The notes under the pieces: model-generated
The model's input: only the letters and a program-made list of their open reading frames with translations
Told to the model about the DNA's origin: nothing
Database searches by the model: none
From: DYRB01 sp963709645
GTDB lineage: Bacteria > Pseudomonadota > Gammaproteobacteria > Chromatiales > Chromatiaceae
Assembly: GCA_963709645.1 (NCBI GenBank)
Contig: CAVPXP010000007.1
Span: 62,001-126,000, forward strand
Direction of reading: 5' to 3'
DNA length: 64,000 nt
Made by a program: the position numbers and the translations under genes
In this document: positions 35,881 through 42,943 of the stretch, in pieces
Layout: every line of letters starts with the position of its first letter
How positions within the stretch are numbered: the first letter of the stretch is position 1

Positions 35881-37011
35881 ATGCATCCTGAATTCGACCT
35901 CTCGCCCGATATGATTCACTTGAACCATGCGGGTGTGTCCCCCTGGCCCAGACGAGCGGCGACGGCTATAGCCCGCTTCGCGGCGGAGAACGCCGCCCAA
36001 GGCTCCCTGGAGTATCCGCGCTGGCTGGCCACCGAGGGATCGCTGCGCGCGCGCCTTGCGGACTTGATCGGGGCCCCCTCCCCCGCTGACATCGCACTGG
36101 CCAAGAGCACCTCCGAGGGGCTGTCGGTCGTGGCGTACGGTCTTGACTGGCACCAGGGCGACAACCTTGTCGGGATCGCGCAGGAGTTCCCATCCAACCG
36201 CATCCTGTGGGAATCGCTCGCCCCCCTTGGGGTGGAGTACCGACAATTGGACCTGGATGCCTCGCGGGAACCGGAGGCGGACCTGCTGGGCCTGTGCGAT
36301 GGCCGCACCCGCCTGGTGGCGGTGAGCTGGGTCCAGTACGCTCGCGGTCTACGACTCGACCTCGAACAGATCTCCGTCGGGTGTCGCGCCCGTGGAATCC
36401 TGTTTGGGCTCGATGCCATCCAGGGGCTGGGTGCTGTCCCACTCGACCTCGCCGCCACCCCGGCGGACTTTGTGGTGGCGGACGGGCATAAGTGGATGCT
36501 GGGGCCGGAGGGGCTGGCCCTGCTCTACGTGGCCCCTGCCCTGCGGCCCCGGTTGCGCCTGCACCAGTACGGCTGGCATATGCTCGAACACCAGGGGGAC
36601 TTCGAGCGCAAGGATTGGTCCCCCGCCATAGATGCCCGCCGCTTCGAATGCGGCAGCCCCAACCTGCTCGGAGCGCACGGCCTAGAGGCGAGCCTAGCCC
36701 TGCTCCAGGAAATCGGAATAGCCGCCGTGCACGCGGCCATCGAGGAGCGTGTCGCACATCTGATCGCTCTCCTCGACTCGCGGGGTTACGAACTGCTAAG
36801 CCCGCGATCTCCCGGACGGCACGCGGGTATCGTCAGCTTCCGCATCCCAGGCGTGAACCCTCGGCACCTCTATGACGGGCTCATGGCGCGGCGGGTCCTG
36901 TGCGCACATCGCGGTGGCGGCGTGCGCTTTTCTCCCCACTTCTATACGCCCCTGGAAGACCTGGACCGGGCCATGGACCTGGCGGCGCTGGCCGCCCACG
37001 ACCCCGGCTAG
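35881..37011 (+). CDS. Class V aminotransferase (cysteine-desulfurase-like)
   Basis: The 376-residue protein is a PLP enzyme of the aspartate-aminotransferase fold, class V. Residues 10-30 (SPDMIHLNHAGVSPWPRRAA) are the usual N-terminal glycine-loop region; TSEGLSVVAYGLDWHQGD gives the cofactor pocket; LFGLDAIQGLGAVPLDL contains the DAxQ motif; VADGHKWMLGPEG near residues 198-210 has the Schiff-base lysine. Related enzymes remove sulfur from cysteine or cleave kynurenine or other amino acids; the lack of the desulfurase active-site cysteine loop in an obvious form makes the substrate uncertain. The ATG at 35881 is preferred over a GTG/ATG at 35842, which overlaps the kinase stop. Confidence 0.8.
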   Translation: MHPEFDLSPDMIHLNHAGVSPWPRRAATAIARFAAENAAQGSLEYPRWLATEGSLRARLADLIGAPSPADIALAKSTSEGLSVVAYGLDWHQGDNLVGIAQEFPSNRILWESLAPLGVEYRQLDLDASREPEADLLGLCDGRTRLVAVSWVQYARGLRLDLEQISVGCRARGILFGLDAIQGLGAVPLDLAATPADFVVADGHKWMLGPEGLALLYVAPALRPRLRLHQYGWHMLEHQGDFERKDWSPAIDARRFECGSPNLLGAHGLEASLALLQEIGIAAVHAAIEERVAHLIALLDSRGYELLSPRSPGRHAGIVSFRIPGVNPRHLYDGLMARRVLCAHRGGGVRFSPHFYTPLEDLDRAMDLAALAAHDPG

Positions 37012-37115
37012 GCCGGGCTATCCGCTTGACCCCGATGCGACCGGCAACCGTAACGCCCTTCACAGGGGCCTGCCGGTGCCCGTTTGCACGTCCGTGCCGC
37101 GCCGAGGATACCCCG

Positions 37116-37145
37116 TTGCACCGTGGAGGCCGGCCGGCGTATAGT
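37116..37145 (+). promoter_or_regulatory. Sigma-70-like promoter of the nickel transporter operon
   Basis: TTGCAC (37116-37121) and TATAGT (37140-37145) are separated by 18 bases, close to the consensus. They lie about 25 bases before the GTG start of the first transporter gene, and an inverted repeat overlaps the predicted start of transcription. Confidence 0.6.
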
Positions 37146-37149
37146 GCCC

Positions 37150-37178
37150 AGTAATACTAGAGGTCCATTAGTGTTACT
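37150..37178. promoter_or_regulatory. Inverted repeat overlapping the start of the nickel operon
   Basis: AGTAATACTA and TAGTGTTACT are inverted copies (nine of ten positions) separated by nine bases. The repeat starts just after the -10 element and overlaps the RBS and the GTG start, as expected of an operator for a metal-responsive repressor. The arms resemble the half-sites of some NikR operators, but their order is reversed, so the regulator cannot be named. Confidence 0.5.
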
Positions 37179-37653
37179 GAACGGCAACCCTCAGCTTCAC
37201 CCTCGGGGCTCAACCCTGACCCAAACTCTCGCGGCGGGTGCGATTGGGATTCTTACCTTGCTTGCCTTCCCCGCCGCCTCGCACGACCTACAGCACACAG
37301 AGACCGCCGGCCAAGCCCTCGTGGTTCAAATGCGCTATGCGGACGGGAGCCCCTTCGCCTTCCAGGCCTACGAGATCTACCGTGAGGGCGAAAAGGCCCC
37401 CCGGCAACTCGGTCGGACCGACAAGGTCGGGCGTATCGCCTTTCTGCCTGATGGGCCGGCAACCTGGCGGGTAAAGGTGTTCTCCGAGGACGGGCACGGC
37501 CTCGACATCCGCGTCGAGAGCGGGGACGGCGGGACAGTCGACGCGGCGAACCAGCCGATCTTCGATCGCTTCCCCCGCATCGTCGTCGGTGTCGCCGTTA
37601 TTCTCGGGCTCTTCGGTGCCCTCAGACTTTTTTTAAGCGGTCGCTGCGAATGA
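37171..37653 (+). CDS. Periplasmic/membrane accessory protein of a nickel ECF transporter (NikL-like)
   Basis: The 160-residue protein starts at a GTG (AGAGG upstream). It has an N-terminal signal or anchor (LTQTLAAGAIGILTLLAFPA), a carboxypeptidase-regulatory-like beta domain near residues 45-125 (GQALVVQMRYADGSPFAFQA, EIYREGE, DKVGRIAFLPDGPATWRVKV), and a C-terminal membrane helix (VVGVAVILGLFGALRLFL). Such small one- or two-helix components accompany CbiM/NikM in nickel- and cobalt-specific ECF transporters. It is the first gene of a four-gene operon with nikM, nikQ and nikO. The exact subunit name is uncertain; NikL or NikN-type are possible. Confidence 0.7.
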   Translation: MLLNGNPQLHPRGSTLTQTLAAGAIGILTLLAFPAASHDLQHTETAGQALVVQMRYADGSPFAFQAYEIYREGEKAPRQLGRTDKVGRIAFLPDGPATWRVKVFSEDGHGLDIRVESGDGGTVDAANQPIFDRFPRIVVGVAVILGLFGALRLFLSGRCE

Positions 37654-37687
37654 CGCGCCCTACCAGCGGAGCGCTCGCGCTCTTCTG

Positions 37688-38335
37688 ATGCACATCCCCG
37701 ACGGTTTCATCGCGCCTGTTGTTTATCTTCCGGCCTACGCCGTCGCGGCCGGAGCCTGGATCTACGCTGTGCGCAGGGTCCAATCCTCGCTCGACGAAAA
37801 CACGCTGCCCTTCCTGGCCGTGATGACGGCGGCGGCCTTCGTCTTGATGATGGTGGCCATACCGCTCCCCGGCGGCACCACGGTCCACGCGACGGGTATC
37901 GGGCTCCTCGCCGTTCTCCTGGGAGTCTGGACCACCTTCCTGGCCGTGAGCCTGGTGCTGCTCCTCCAGGCCCTCCTCTTCGGCGCCGGCGGAATCACCG
38001 CCCTGCCCGTGAACGCGCTTGCGATGGGCCTGGTGGGGAGCGCGAGCGCCTGGTTGGCCTTTGTCGGGCTACGCGGGTGGAGCGAGCGCGTCGCCCTCTT
38101 TTCGGCCGGGGCGCTCGCGGTCGCGGTCCCGGCCCTGCTCATCGCGCTCGCCCTTGGCATCCAACCCTTCGTTGCCCACGCCCCCGACGGCACACCACAC
38201 TTCTTCCCCTTCGGCATTTCGGTCACGCTACCGGCTGTGGTGCTACCGCACCTGGTCGTTGCCATCGGCGAGGGGGTGTTGACGTTGATTGCTTACCGAT
38301 ACTTGAAGGCCCTGGGTGCATCGCGTGCAGCCTGA
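37688..38335 (+). CDS. nikM: Nickel/cobalt ECF transporter substrate-binding membrane subunit
   Basis: The 215-residue membrane protein begins MHIPDG. In CbiM/NikM the N-terminal Met-His bind the metal, so the exact N terminus matters and the ATG at 37688 is the only start that gives it. Seven hydrophobic segments follow. Family phrases include IPLPGGTTVHATGIGLLAVL and LLLQALLFGAGGITALPVNA. It imports Ni2+ or Co2+ with the two energising subunits encoded downstream. It overlaps the next gene by 20 bp. Nickel is favoured because a [NiFe] hydrogenase is encoded about 11 kb away, but cobalt cannot be excluded. Confidence 0.88.
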   Translation: MHIPDGFIAPVVYLPAYAVAAGAWIYAVRRVQSSLDENTLPFLAVMTAAAFVLMMVAIPLPGGTTVHATGIGLLAVLLGVWTTFLAVSLVLLLQALLFGAGGITALPVNALAMGLVGSASAWLAFVGLRGWSERVALFSAGALAVAVPALLIALALGIQPFVAHAPDGTPHFFPFGISVTLPAVVLPHLVVAIGEGVLTLIAYRYLKALGASRAA

Positions 38336-38909
38336 GCAGCGCACGATCTTCGAGCGCGCAGCGCTGGTCTGCTACCTGGGGACCCTGGTCGCGCTGACCA
38401 GTGTGCACGATCTCCATGTCCTGGGGATCGCACTCGCTCTGACCCTCGCTCTCGCCCGCCGCCGCGTTTTCGCGCTGATACGGCGAGTCGTTTTCGCCGT
38501 CGGCCCCTTCTGTGTCCTGGTGAGTCTTTCTTATGCCGCGCTGACGATCCCTTCGGGGCTGTTCGCCCCGGGATATCTTGTGCTGATCAATCTTCGGGTT
38601 GCGGTACTCACCTCGCTTACTTTCCTCGTCATGGAAAGAGTCAATCTCGCTCGCGCTCTTGGCTTCTCCCCTGGGCTCCTGTACGTCCTTACCTTGGCCA
38701 CCAGTCAGGCATTGACCCTGCGCAAGGTGGCCGACGACTACCGTCTGGCGCTCAAGAGTCGCACGCTCGTCCGGCTGGGGCTAAGGGACCGCTACCGCCA
38801 CAGCGGGGCGAGCGCCGCTCGGCTCATCGCCAAGGCGATGCATCAGTCTGGGGAGATCGCACTCGCCATGCGGGCCCGCGGTTTCTTCGACGAGCCATCC
38901 TCCCGATGA
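38316..38909 (+). CDS. nikQ: ECF transporter T component
   Basis: The 197-residue protein is the membrane scaffold (CbiQ/NikQ type) that couples the substrate-binding subunit to the ATPase. It has hydrophobic segments near residues 20-45, 60-80, 90-110 and 120-145. The coupling helix region contains SRTLVRLGLRDRYRHSGASA and AMRARGF, corresponding to the conserved Ala-Arg-Gly motifs near the C terminus. At 197 residues it is shorter than typical CbiQ (about 225-260), apparently by a shortened N-terminal end. It overlaps nikM by 20 bp and nikO by 4 bp (ATGA). Confidence 0.8.
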   Translation: MHRVQPEQRTIFERAALVCYLGTLVALTSVHDLHVLGIALALTLALARRRVFALIRRVVFAVGPFCVLVSLSYAALTIPSGLFAPGYLVLINLRVAVLTSLTFLVMERVNLARALGFSPGLLYVLTLATSQALTLRKVADDYRLALKSRTLVRLGLRDRYRHSGASAARLIAKAMHQSGEIALAMRARGFFDEPSSR

Positions 38910-39661
38910 TCCATCTCTCGGGCATCCGCCACGACTTTCCGGATGGGCCCCGCGTCCTCGAAGATGTCTCCTTCGCCATCAAACCCGGGGAGAAGGTGGT
39001 GCTGTTGGGTGCCAACGGCACCGGCAAGAGCACGCTACTGCGGGTGCTGGGTGGGCTCGTCGCCCCGAGTACGGGTGAGTACCGCTACAGAAATTGGCCG
39101 GTCACGCCGGCTGCCTTAAAGGATCGGGAGTTCGGACGCCGTTTTCGGCGGGAAGTAGTGCTGCTCTTCCAGCACCCTGACACCATGATGTTCAATCCCA
39201 CGGTGTATGAGGAGATTGCCTTTGGCCCCCGCCAGTTGCGGCTTCCTGACGTCGATCAGCGGGTGACCCACTGGGCCGAGGTCTTCGGCCTGACCGGCTA
39301 CCTCGACCGCCCCCCTTTTAGCCTCAGCGGCGGCGAGAAGCAGAAGGTCTGCCTCGCGGCCCTGCTTGTGCTCAAGCCTGATCTGCTCCTGCTGGACGAG
39401 CCAACCGCGCACTTGGATGCGCGCAGTGTCGGCTGGCTCGTCGACTTCCTATCCGACCTGAAGGTCACCTTGGTCGTCGCTACCCACAACCTCAGCCTCG
39501 CCCCCGAGCTTGGTGAGCGCGCTCTGGTGCTAGGCGAAGATCACCGCCTGCTCTACGACGGCGGTCTAGGGCCCCTACTTCGAGATCAGGAGCGGCTCAT
39601 TGCGGCGAATCTGATCCACACCCACCGGCACCGCCACTTTCACGGTCACGACTGGGATTAA
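38906..39661 (+). CDS. nikO: ECF transporter ATPase with histidine-rich C terminus
   Basis: The 251-residue protein is an ABC ATPase. Walker A GANGTGKSTLLRVLGG lies near residues 34-49, the Q loop LLFQHPD near 85-91, the signature LSGGEKQKVCLAAL near 140-153, Walker B LLLLDEPTAHLD near 160-171 and the H loop near 193 (VVATHNLS). The last residues, HTHRHRHFHGHDWD, form a histidine-rich tail of the type that binds nickel, unusual on an ATPase subunit. It completes a four-gene nickel or cobalt uptake operon. Confidence 0.88.
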   Translation: MIHLSGIRHDFPDGPRVLEDVSFAIKPGEKVVLLGANGTGKSTLLRVLGGLVAPSTGEYRYRNWPVTPAALKDREFGRRFRREVVLLFQHPDTMMFNPTVYEEIAFGPRQLRLPDVDQRVTHWAEVFGLTGYLDRPPFSLSGGEKQKVCLAALLVLKPDLLLLDEPTAHLDARSVGWLVDFLSDLKVTLVVATHNLSLAPELGERALVLGEDHRLLYDGGLGPLLRDQERLIAANLIHTHRHRHFHGHDWD

Positions 39662-39662
39662 A

Positions 39663-39708
39663 GTACAGGGTTCGAGGCACACCGCCCCGAACCCTGTCCC
39701 TTTGATCC
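39663..39708 (+). terminator. Terminator of the nickel transporter operon
   Basis: CAGGGTTCG and CGAACCCTG form a nine-base stem with a loop of about 12 bases, just after the nikO stop. It is followed by TCCCTTTGAT. It sits between converging genes. The T-run is short. Confidence 0.55.
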
Positions 39709-39718
39709 TAAGCCCTGA

Positions 39719-40594
39719 CTACTTGCGTTGTTGTTTGAGCATCGTGACCACGCTGCGACGCATCAGCTCCAGCGCGTGTGCCAGCGCGCCAATTTCGTCA
39801 TCTCGATCGACCTCGACCCTGGTATCGAGATTTCCTTGGCTGACCGCCTCGGCCGCTGCGGTTATCTTGGTCAAGGGCTTGATGACGCTACGTTTCATCA
39901 TCACGTTTGCCGCAATGAAAAAGGCCGTAAAGACAGCGGTGAGCAACGCGATGACGGCCAGGCTCCGCTCGAGGGCAATACCGTCGATATTTCCGGCGGG
40001 CACCCCCACCACGACCACGCCGACGACGCTTCCGTCAGCCCCATAGTTATAGCCACTTGAAACGCCATAGGCGGCCTTGATTGCGTCCAACGCCTCCTCA
40101 GGCTTACCATGACAGGAGAGGCACGCCTTCTTGGTATGGCTAGGGCTTACGGAAACAAGGTAGGGTTTGCCACTCAGTTCGCCTTCAACGACGAGTTCCT
40201 TGAGCGACGAATCTGCCCGGTAGCGCTCGATGAGATCCATCTCAAACTCTTCCGCCTTATTCTTCGGGTTCAGCGGATTGTCTGAGGCCACCTTGATGTA
40301 ATAATCGGGTTCTTTCTCGAGAAATCGCCGCGCAACCAAGGCGGTCGCAACGGTGCTGGAAATCGCCGGAGTATGGTAAAACTTCGCTTCCAACAAGGGT
40401 GGGCGAACATCGTCTGAGACGTAAGAACGCACGGCCTTCACCATGTTGACCAGCAGGCGCAGCTGCTCGCTCGCCGCATCATAAGCCTGTCCTCGCGAAA
40501 TGACATACGCCAGCGGCGCCGCGACCACCAAGCTCCCAAGATAAAACGCCAGGACCAGCCAATTAAATCGGGTGGCGAGACTGCTTTTCGACAT
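39719..40594 (-). CDS. DUF3365-type heme sensor membrane protein with HAMP domain
   Basis: The 291-residue protein has an N-terminal membrane helix (about residues 11-30) and a periplasmic domain of DUF3365/Tll0287 type. A c-heme site CLSCHG lies near residues 158-163, preceded by a KELVVEGELSGKPYLVSVSP stretch. A second helix lies near residues 215-240, followed by a HAMP domain (KPLTKITAAAEAVSQGNLDT, then VDRDDEIGALAHALELMRR). It ends at residue 291 without an output domain such as a kinase or methyl-accepting region. It probably senses redox state or small gases at the periplasmic face and passes a signal to a separate partner. The start ATG lies 41 bp from the next cluster of promoter-like sequence. 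Confidence 0.75.
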   Translation of the reverse strand: MSKSSLATRFNWLVLAFYLGSLVVAAPLAYVISRGQAYDAASEQLRLLVNMVKAVRSYVSDDVRPPLLEAKFYHTPAISSTVATALVARRFLEKEPDYYIKVASDNPLNPKNKAEEFEMDLIERYRADSSLKELVVEGELSGKPYLVSVSPSHTKKACLSCHGKPEEALDAIKAAYGVSSGYNYGADGSVVGVVVVGVPAGNIDGIALERSLAVIALLTAVFTAFFIAANVMMKRSVIKPLTKITAAAEAVSQGNLDTRVEVDRDDEIGALAHALELMRRSVVTMLKQQRK

Positions 40595-40778
40595 ATCAAT
40601 GACCTCTCTATGAGTGGAACCGGGAGCGGAATGGGTCTTCTTGGCCTAAGGGCGTGTTGTTCGCAACCGACGACACCCGACCTAAGGTGCCGTCCCTCTC
40701 GCTTGTATACCTAGGTGCTGCTGTGCGAGCCAATGCACCCTTGCCTTGTATGGAAGTGAATCTGCAGTGCTGTCGGCA

Positions 40779-41612
40779 TCAAGAAGCCAATGATTCTAGC
40801 GCGCGCCGTACGCGCGCAACGAACTCCTGCCCTTCACTCGCGTTGTCTATCTCGCCCACCAAAGTGGCGATCAGCCGGTCCATCGCAACGGGCTCCCCTA
40901 TTGTTCCGCCCGAATCGATCAGTGCCCGCTCCCAAACACTTCGCGCCACCGGTCCAAGGATTTCAACCAATTGCTTGGCGATGACGTCGAGTCCTTCTCT
41001 GGAAAAGACCCTGTCGATCTGGGAGATGACGTCACGCTCAAAGCGAGACTGTTCATCTGGTTCGAGAAGATCCGTCGCAAGCTTATGGACCAACTTCAGC
41101 ATCTCATCGTGCGAGGCTGCGGCCAAGGCGCCGCGCTCGGCTTCGCCAACGACCGCTTGCGCCGCAGGGCCAATGTACTTCCCCAATTCCCGCGCGAGGA
41201 TGCGGGCAATGAGGTTGCCCAGGCCGAGTTTGTCCGCCATTCCGGCGGCGCGTGGTATGGCGTTTTCCGCTGACTGCGTCGCAGCAACGGGCTTAATGTC
41301 TAGCTTTGCGGCACGAGGGGTCTCTCCGATAAGCTCCGCCAATGTCTCCGAGGGCGAGCCCAAATCCTGCCGAACAGTGGGCGGCCGCCCCTCTTCGAAT
41401 TTGTATGTCAGGCCATCGCTCATGCGCAACATCGCGATGGCCTTCCTGCCTTTGAGGGAGCCGAAATAGGCGCCGGTAATGCCTCCCTTGTCAAACAGAA
41501 CCATCGCGGCATGGTTGTCGCTGGTCCTCAAAGATAGAGTGCCCCCACGGCCGGCATCGCAGATGCCACGCACGGCCTGAATGAACTTGCGGTAGTTCTC
41601 ATCGTAGGCCAT
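40779..41612 (-). CDS. PATAN/DUF4388-type cytoplasmic protein
   Basis: I chose the ATG read from 41612 (MAYDENYRKFIQAVRGICDA), with GAGG about 8 bases upstream; a longer form from 41711 adds a stretch with no family look. The product is about 277 residues. Residues 15-80 resemble a DUF4388/PATAN domain (GGTLSLRTSDNHAAMVLFDK, then GAYFGSLKGRKAIAMLRMSD). The remainder is helical with a hydrophobic patch (LGNLIARILARELGKYIGPA). PATAN proteins act in surface-motility and two-component signalling in cyanobacteria and other bacteria. Its neighbour is a membrane heme-type sensor without an output domain, so the two may be functionally linked; this is only inferred. Confidence 0.55.
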   Translation of the reverse strand: MAYDENYRKFIQAVRGICDAGRGGTLSLRTSDNHAAMVLFDKGGITGAYFGSLKGRKAIAMLRMSDGLTYKFEEGRPPTVRQDLGSPSETLAELIGETPRAAKLDIKPVAATQSAENAIPRAAGMADKLGLGNLIARILARELGKYIGPAAQAVVGEAERGALAAASHDEMLKLVHKLATDLLEPDEQSRFERDVISQIDRVFSREGLDVIAKQLVEILGPVARSVWERALIDSGGTIGEPVAMDRLIATLVGEIDNASEGQEFVARVRRALESLAS

Positions 41613-41938
41613 CGGTTTCCCTCGATCCTCCCCTCCGGATGTAGACGCGATAGCCTCTTTGTTACTCGGAATCAGCCGATCGCGTCTGTCTTGTAAGTAC
41701 GTTACAGCCATATCGAGTCCCCATTCCGCCCATGCCCAGGAATTGGCCGAGTTCGAAGGGCTCGAATCACGGCGCCCGTTCGGTAGTGGTTTCGGCTAGC
41801 ACGACCACGCAAGACGGTGGCCGAAGAGAGTAAAACTGCAACATGTTTTTCGTCCGACAATCCGTCGGTCGGACGAAGGTTCAGCTGAAAATGCGCGCCG
41901 TCCCAAATCAGGCTGCTGGACCTGCGCGCAACGACCGA

Positions 41939-42451
41939 TCATTCCGGATGGTAGAACTCCCACACAGTGTTGTACGGCAAGCCGTCGTTTTTCCACCCAT
42001 TGAGGGTGCGGTATCCGAACGCGTCACCATCGCCTTCGAATCCATGTTCCATGTTGTACACGGTGAAACCGAGGGCTTCGAGCGCGGTTGCGGCTGCCTT
42101 GGAGCGACTGCCACTGCGACACATGGTCACCAGTACGACCTGATCCTTGTCCCGACCGAACCAGTACCGGGCGGTCGGATTGAACAGCTTATTTGGGACC
42201 AGTTTGTTGTTGACCACGTATTCCCAGGGGAGATTGACAACCTTGTCTGCCAATTCGCTCCACTCTCCTGCTTTGTTCTTGCCGGGGTGACCGACCCAGC
42301 GGTACTCCTCAGCGGTTCTCACGTCGAGAATGTAACAATCCGGGTTATAGACAGCGCATCTGAACGCTTGCTGCGAGGAGAGATTTTCAAACCCTGTCGC
42401 CGCGGATGCAGCAAAGAGCAAAGAAGAAGCGATGACTTGAGCAAGTCGCAT
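41939..42451 (-). CDS. Periplasmic rhodanese-like sulfurtransferase
   Basis: The start read from 42451 (MRLAQVIASSLLFAASAATG) gives a clean signal peptide and has GGAG about 9 bases upstream; earlier starts would bury it. The mature protein, about 150 residues, is a single rhodanese domain with YILDVRTAEEYRWVGHPG near residue 42. The active-site loop TMCRSGSRSKAAATAL near residue 108 contains the catalytic cysteine, and a GYRTLNGWKNDGLPY C-terminal block follows. It transfers sulfane sulfur from thiosulfate or persulfides in the periplasm, plausibly in sulfur metabolism if the organism is a sulfur oxidiser. No sox, dsr or tetrathionate genes are adjacent. Confidence 0.85.
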   Translation of the reverse strand: MRLAQVIASSLLFAASAATGFENLSSQQAFRCAVYNPDCYILDVRTAEEYRWVGHPGKNKAGEWSELADKVVNLPWEYVVNNKLVPNKLFNPTARYWFGRDKDQVVLVTMCRSGSRSKAAATALEALGFTVYNMEHGFEGDGDAFGYRTLNGWKNDGLPYNTVWEFYHPE

Positions 42452-42893
42452 GGCGAGGTTCTCCGAGGTGAATGACATTTTGGTTGCCATTGATGGCGGC
42501 ACAATGCACCCGTGTCGAAAGAATTCGCGTCCAGAGCGCCGTACCCGCCACCACCGCGCATTGAACTTATCGGCTTGAGCCACCTCACGCCGTCACTCAC
42601 ATCACAAATTTCGCCCAAGCGGTTACTGATACTCTTGCGTTGGGACGGACTTCACGATACATCTTTGACTGTCACGGCTTGAAAGCTCACTAAGCCGACT
42701 ATCGCCGCCCTTCCCCCCTGGTCCGTGCCACGGCTGGCGCAGGACTTGGGGCAGGCGGCTGCCACGCCCAACATGGCGAGTAATTCCCGTCGCTCCCCAG
42801 AGGCCCGAGCTGCGAGCATGGCACCGGCGTTGCCAGCGGCAGCCCCTTCTCGACAGCCAGGGGGTGTGCTCGTGGTATAGGCAGTTGCTGCTA
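42452..42893. other. Intergenic stretch without a convincing gene
   Basis: About 440 bases lie between the divergent rhodanese and polyphosphate phosphotransferase genes. The frames present give low-complexity proline- or arginine-rich peptides. The promoters of both genes must lie here. I see no tRNA or known riboswitch. Confidence 0.4.
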
Positions 42894-42914
42894 AGCGCGC
42901 TACGCTAGCGCGCT
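42894..42914. promoter_or_regulatory. Perfect stem-loop in the leader of the PPK2 gene
   Basis: AGCGCGCTA-CGC-TAGCGCGCT is a nine-base perfect inverted repeat about 30 bases before the start of the polyphosphate phosphotransferase gene. It could be an operator or a leader hairpin. No T-run follows, so it is not a simple terminator. Confidence 0.4.
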
Positions 42915-42943
42915 CACCAAAACAGAACGCGAGGAGCTACGGG

